A stretch of DNA of 6,243 nucleotides from Bordetella parapertussis (GTDB taxonomy: Bacteria; Pseudomonadota; Gammaproteobacteria; Burkholderiales; SG8-39). Numbering within the stretch: the first letter of the stretch is position 1; each line of letters begins with the position of its first letter. Made by a program: the position numbers and the translations under genes. The notes under the pieces are model-generated. The model saw nothing but the letters and a program-made list of their open reading frames with translations, ran no database searches and was not told the DNA's origin. The stretch spans positions 1 through 6,243 of the forward strand of contig CAMDRY010000204.1 of the NCBI GenBank assembly GCA_945906975.1. The letters run 5' to 3'. Below are positions 5,397 to 6,243 of this stretch, in pieces.

Positions 5397-5449
5397 GTCA
5401 TTCCCTCTCGCCGATAAAAGCGCTCGAGGAGAGGTTCCTCGGGAATGAC
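5397..5449. repeat. Nested inverted repeat overlapping a predicted start codon
   Basis: Outer arms GTCATTCCC (5397-5405) and GGGAATGAC (5441-5449) match perfectly over 9 bp. Inside is a second perfect stem, CGAGGA (5425-5430) and TCCTCG (5436-5441), with loop GAGGT; the two stems share base 5441. GTCATTCC-type arms are common in dispersed extragenic repeats of proteobacteria, so this may be a small mobile or REP-like element. The ATG at 5445 lies in the right arm, so either the repeat supplies the start or folding hides it. Confidence 0.55.
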
Positions 5450-5762
5450 AAACTTAATCAGCATTTCCAAACTTAGAAGATCCTTAAACGTGAAGCTGCA
5501 ACGCAACCCCCTATCCCCGAAAAGCCTGCTGATCCCGCTGGCCGCGCTGCTGCTCAACGGCGCCTGCAGCGGCGCCCCGGACCAATGCACCGAAGCCGCG
5601 GTCAAGGCCGAGGACGAGCGCATCACCAAAAAGCTCGCCGACTTTTACACCGACAACCCGGCGACGCGCGAATACATCAAGAAAAAGCTCGCCGACGGCC
5701 GCATTGACCTCGAAGCCCGGTCGCGCCTCGCCTGCCAGCGCGCGGCGGCCGGAAAAAAATAA
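5445..5762 (+). CDS. Small putative lipoprotein of unknown function
   Basis: 105 residues from the ATG at 5445. A hydrophobic segment, KSLLIPLAALLLNGAC, ends at Cys41 in a lipobox-like LLNGAC, suggesting a lipid-anchored periplasmic protein, although Asn at -3 is unusual. The mature part is short, charged and probably helical (AAVKAEDERITKKLADFYTDNPATREYIKKKLADGR), with two further Cys (DQC and LACQ) that could form a disulfide. The n-region from 5445 is long, and that ATG lies in an inverted repeat. A GTG at 5490 (VKLQRNPLSPKS), with AGAAGA upstream, would give a more ordinary 25-residue lipoprotein signal and is a good alternative start. For 5445 the candidate binding site is GAGAGG about 10 bases upstream. 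I recognise no family. A hairpin follows the stop, so it is probably monocistronic. Confidence 0.7.
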   Translation: MTNLISISKLRRSLNVKLQRNPLSPKSLLIPLAALLLNGACSGAPDQCTEAAVKAEDERITKKLADFYTDNPATREYIKKKLADGRIDLEARSRLACQRAAAGKK

Positions 5763-5773
5763 GCCCGACCCCC

Positions 5774-5800
5774 GGAAACCCTTTACAGACGCGGGTTTCC
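5774..5800 (+). terminator. Hairpin terminator candidate after the lipoprotein gene
   Basis: GGAAACCC (5774-5781) and GGGTTTCC (5793-5800) form a perfect 8-bp stem with an 11-base loop, 11 bases after the stop at 5762. No T-run follows, so its efficiency as an intrinsic terminator is uncertain. Position and perfect pairing favour a transcription-end or RNA 3'-end-stabilising role. Confidence 0.55.
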
Positions 5801-5880
5801 AGCAGGCTCATCCCCTGAGCCAGCCCTCAGTAACACTGCCTCAAAGCGCTAAACCGTCCGCCTCTACGTGGCATCCCCTC

Positions 5881-5912
5881 CCCCCTCGCGGCGGCGGGCT
5901 AGAAAGAGGGGG
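5881..5912. repeat. C-run/G-run inverted repeat in the 5763-5953 gap
   Basis: CCCCCTC (5881-5887) and GAGGGGG (5906-5912) pair over 7 bp around an 18-base GC-rich loop. Sequences of this CCCTCCCC...GGGGAGG character recur between genes in Burkholderiales, so it may be a dispersed intergenic repeat, or a second hairpin ahead of the next gene. The rest of the gap between 5801 and 5880 shows nothing I can name. Confidence 0.35.
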
Positions 5913-5953
5913 CGGCAAGCGCACACGACCCATCCGACCCAACGGAGGCAAGC

Positions 5954-6243
5954 ATGGCAAGCGCAGTCAATCTGGCAACCCCCATCACCCGGCATGCGCG
6001 CGTGCGCATGCAACAGCGCGGCATCCCGCCGGCGATGCTCGAAGACCTGCTCGACTACGGCCGGACCATGCACACACATGGCGGCGCGACCGTACTCTAC
6101 TTTGACCGCCACGCCCGCGCCGAGCTGGCATGGGCCAAGGGGCACGCCATCGTGCGCCGTACCGGCCGGCGACTTGACGCCTATGCGGTGGTGGGCGGCG
6201 ACGGCGAGGTGCGCACCGTGGGCCACCGCTTCAAACGCCTGCG
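5954..6243 (+). CDS. DUF4258-like small protein (3' end outside the window)
   Basis: The frame opens at ATG 5954 (MASAVNLATPITRHARVRMQ), with GGAGG 6 bases upstream, a strong ribosome binding site. It stays open to the window edge, giving 96 residues without a stop. TRHARVRMQQRGIP followed by LDYGRTMHTHGGATVLYFD is the layout of DUF4258-type proteins: His-Ala-x-x-R-Met near the start, a central strand with YFD, then LDAYAVVGGDGEVRTVGHRFKRL. These are short proteins of unknown function, sometimes compared with toxin-like RNase folds; that link is an analogy only. The near-complete length implies the stop lies just beyond the window. No antitoxin-like partner is seen immediately upstream. Confidence 0.75.
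   Translation, partial: MASAVNLATPITRHARVRMQQRGIPPAMLEDLLDYGRTMHTHGGATVLYFDRHARAELAWAKGHAIVRRTGRRLDAYAVVGGDGEVRTVGHRFKRL

Noticed and set aside
1..6243. CRISPR array, tRNA/rRNA gene or insertion sequence
   Set aside because: No regularly spaced direct repeats, no tRNA or rRNA core motifs and no transposase-like reading frame were seen on either strand.

Overview
This GC-rich window (apart from one stretch near 4200-4300) reads like a beta-proteobacterial chromosome, most likely Burkholderiales (Comamonadaceae/Alcaligenaceae-like). The clues are an orphan Bug-family periplasmic binding protein, a DUF4124 protein, a YafY-type WYL regulator and tandem PhnE permeases. The taxonomic placement is inference from gene content and style; there is no rRNA or other marker gene here.

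Region 1 (1-1465, + strand) is the end of a phosphonate-type ABC transporter operon. It holds the 3' part of one PhnE permease and a complete second PhnE overlapping it by 8 bases. The ATPase (PhnC) and binding protein (PhnD) presumably lie to the left of the window. Region 2 (1631-3125) has two convergent genes: a secreted DUF4124 protein (+) and an orphan tripartite-tricarboxylate-type (Bug) binding protein (-), with stops only 22 bases apart.

Region 3 (about 3305-5355) is the odd part and looks like a decaying or recently rearranged locus. On the - strand lie, in transcription order, an unrecognised 52-residue basic ORF of lower GC, an amino-acid ABC binding protein that has lost its middle by an in-frame deletion, and a 61-residue ORF with a strong ribosome binding site. 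A perfect 12-bp hairpin follows. Divergently on the + strand lies a YafY-family HTH/WYL regulator with a single-base frameshift before its C-terminal domain. The spacer between them is AT-rich (27 G+C of 76 bases in 4225-4300) and carries candidate promoters facing both ways.

Region 4 (5356-6243) has a small putative lipoprotein whose predicted start codon sits inside a nested inverted repeat, a hairpin terminator candidate, another inverted repeat, and a partial DUF4258-like small protein running off the right edge.

I did not find a convincing new multi-gene system. The points most worth checking are the internally deleted binding protein, the frameshifted regulator, the two small ORFs beside them, and the inverted repeats at 3305-3358 and 5397-5449.
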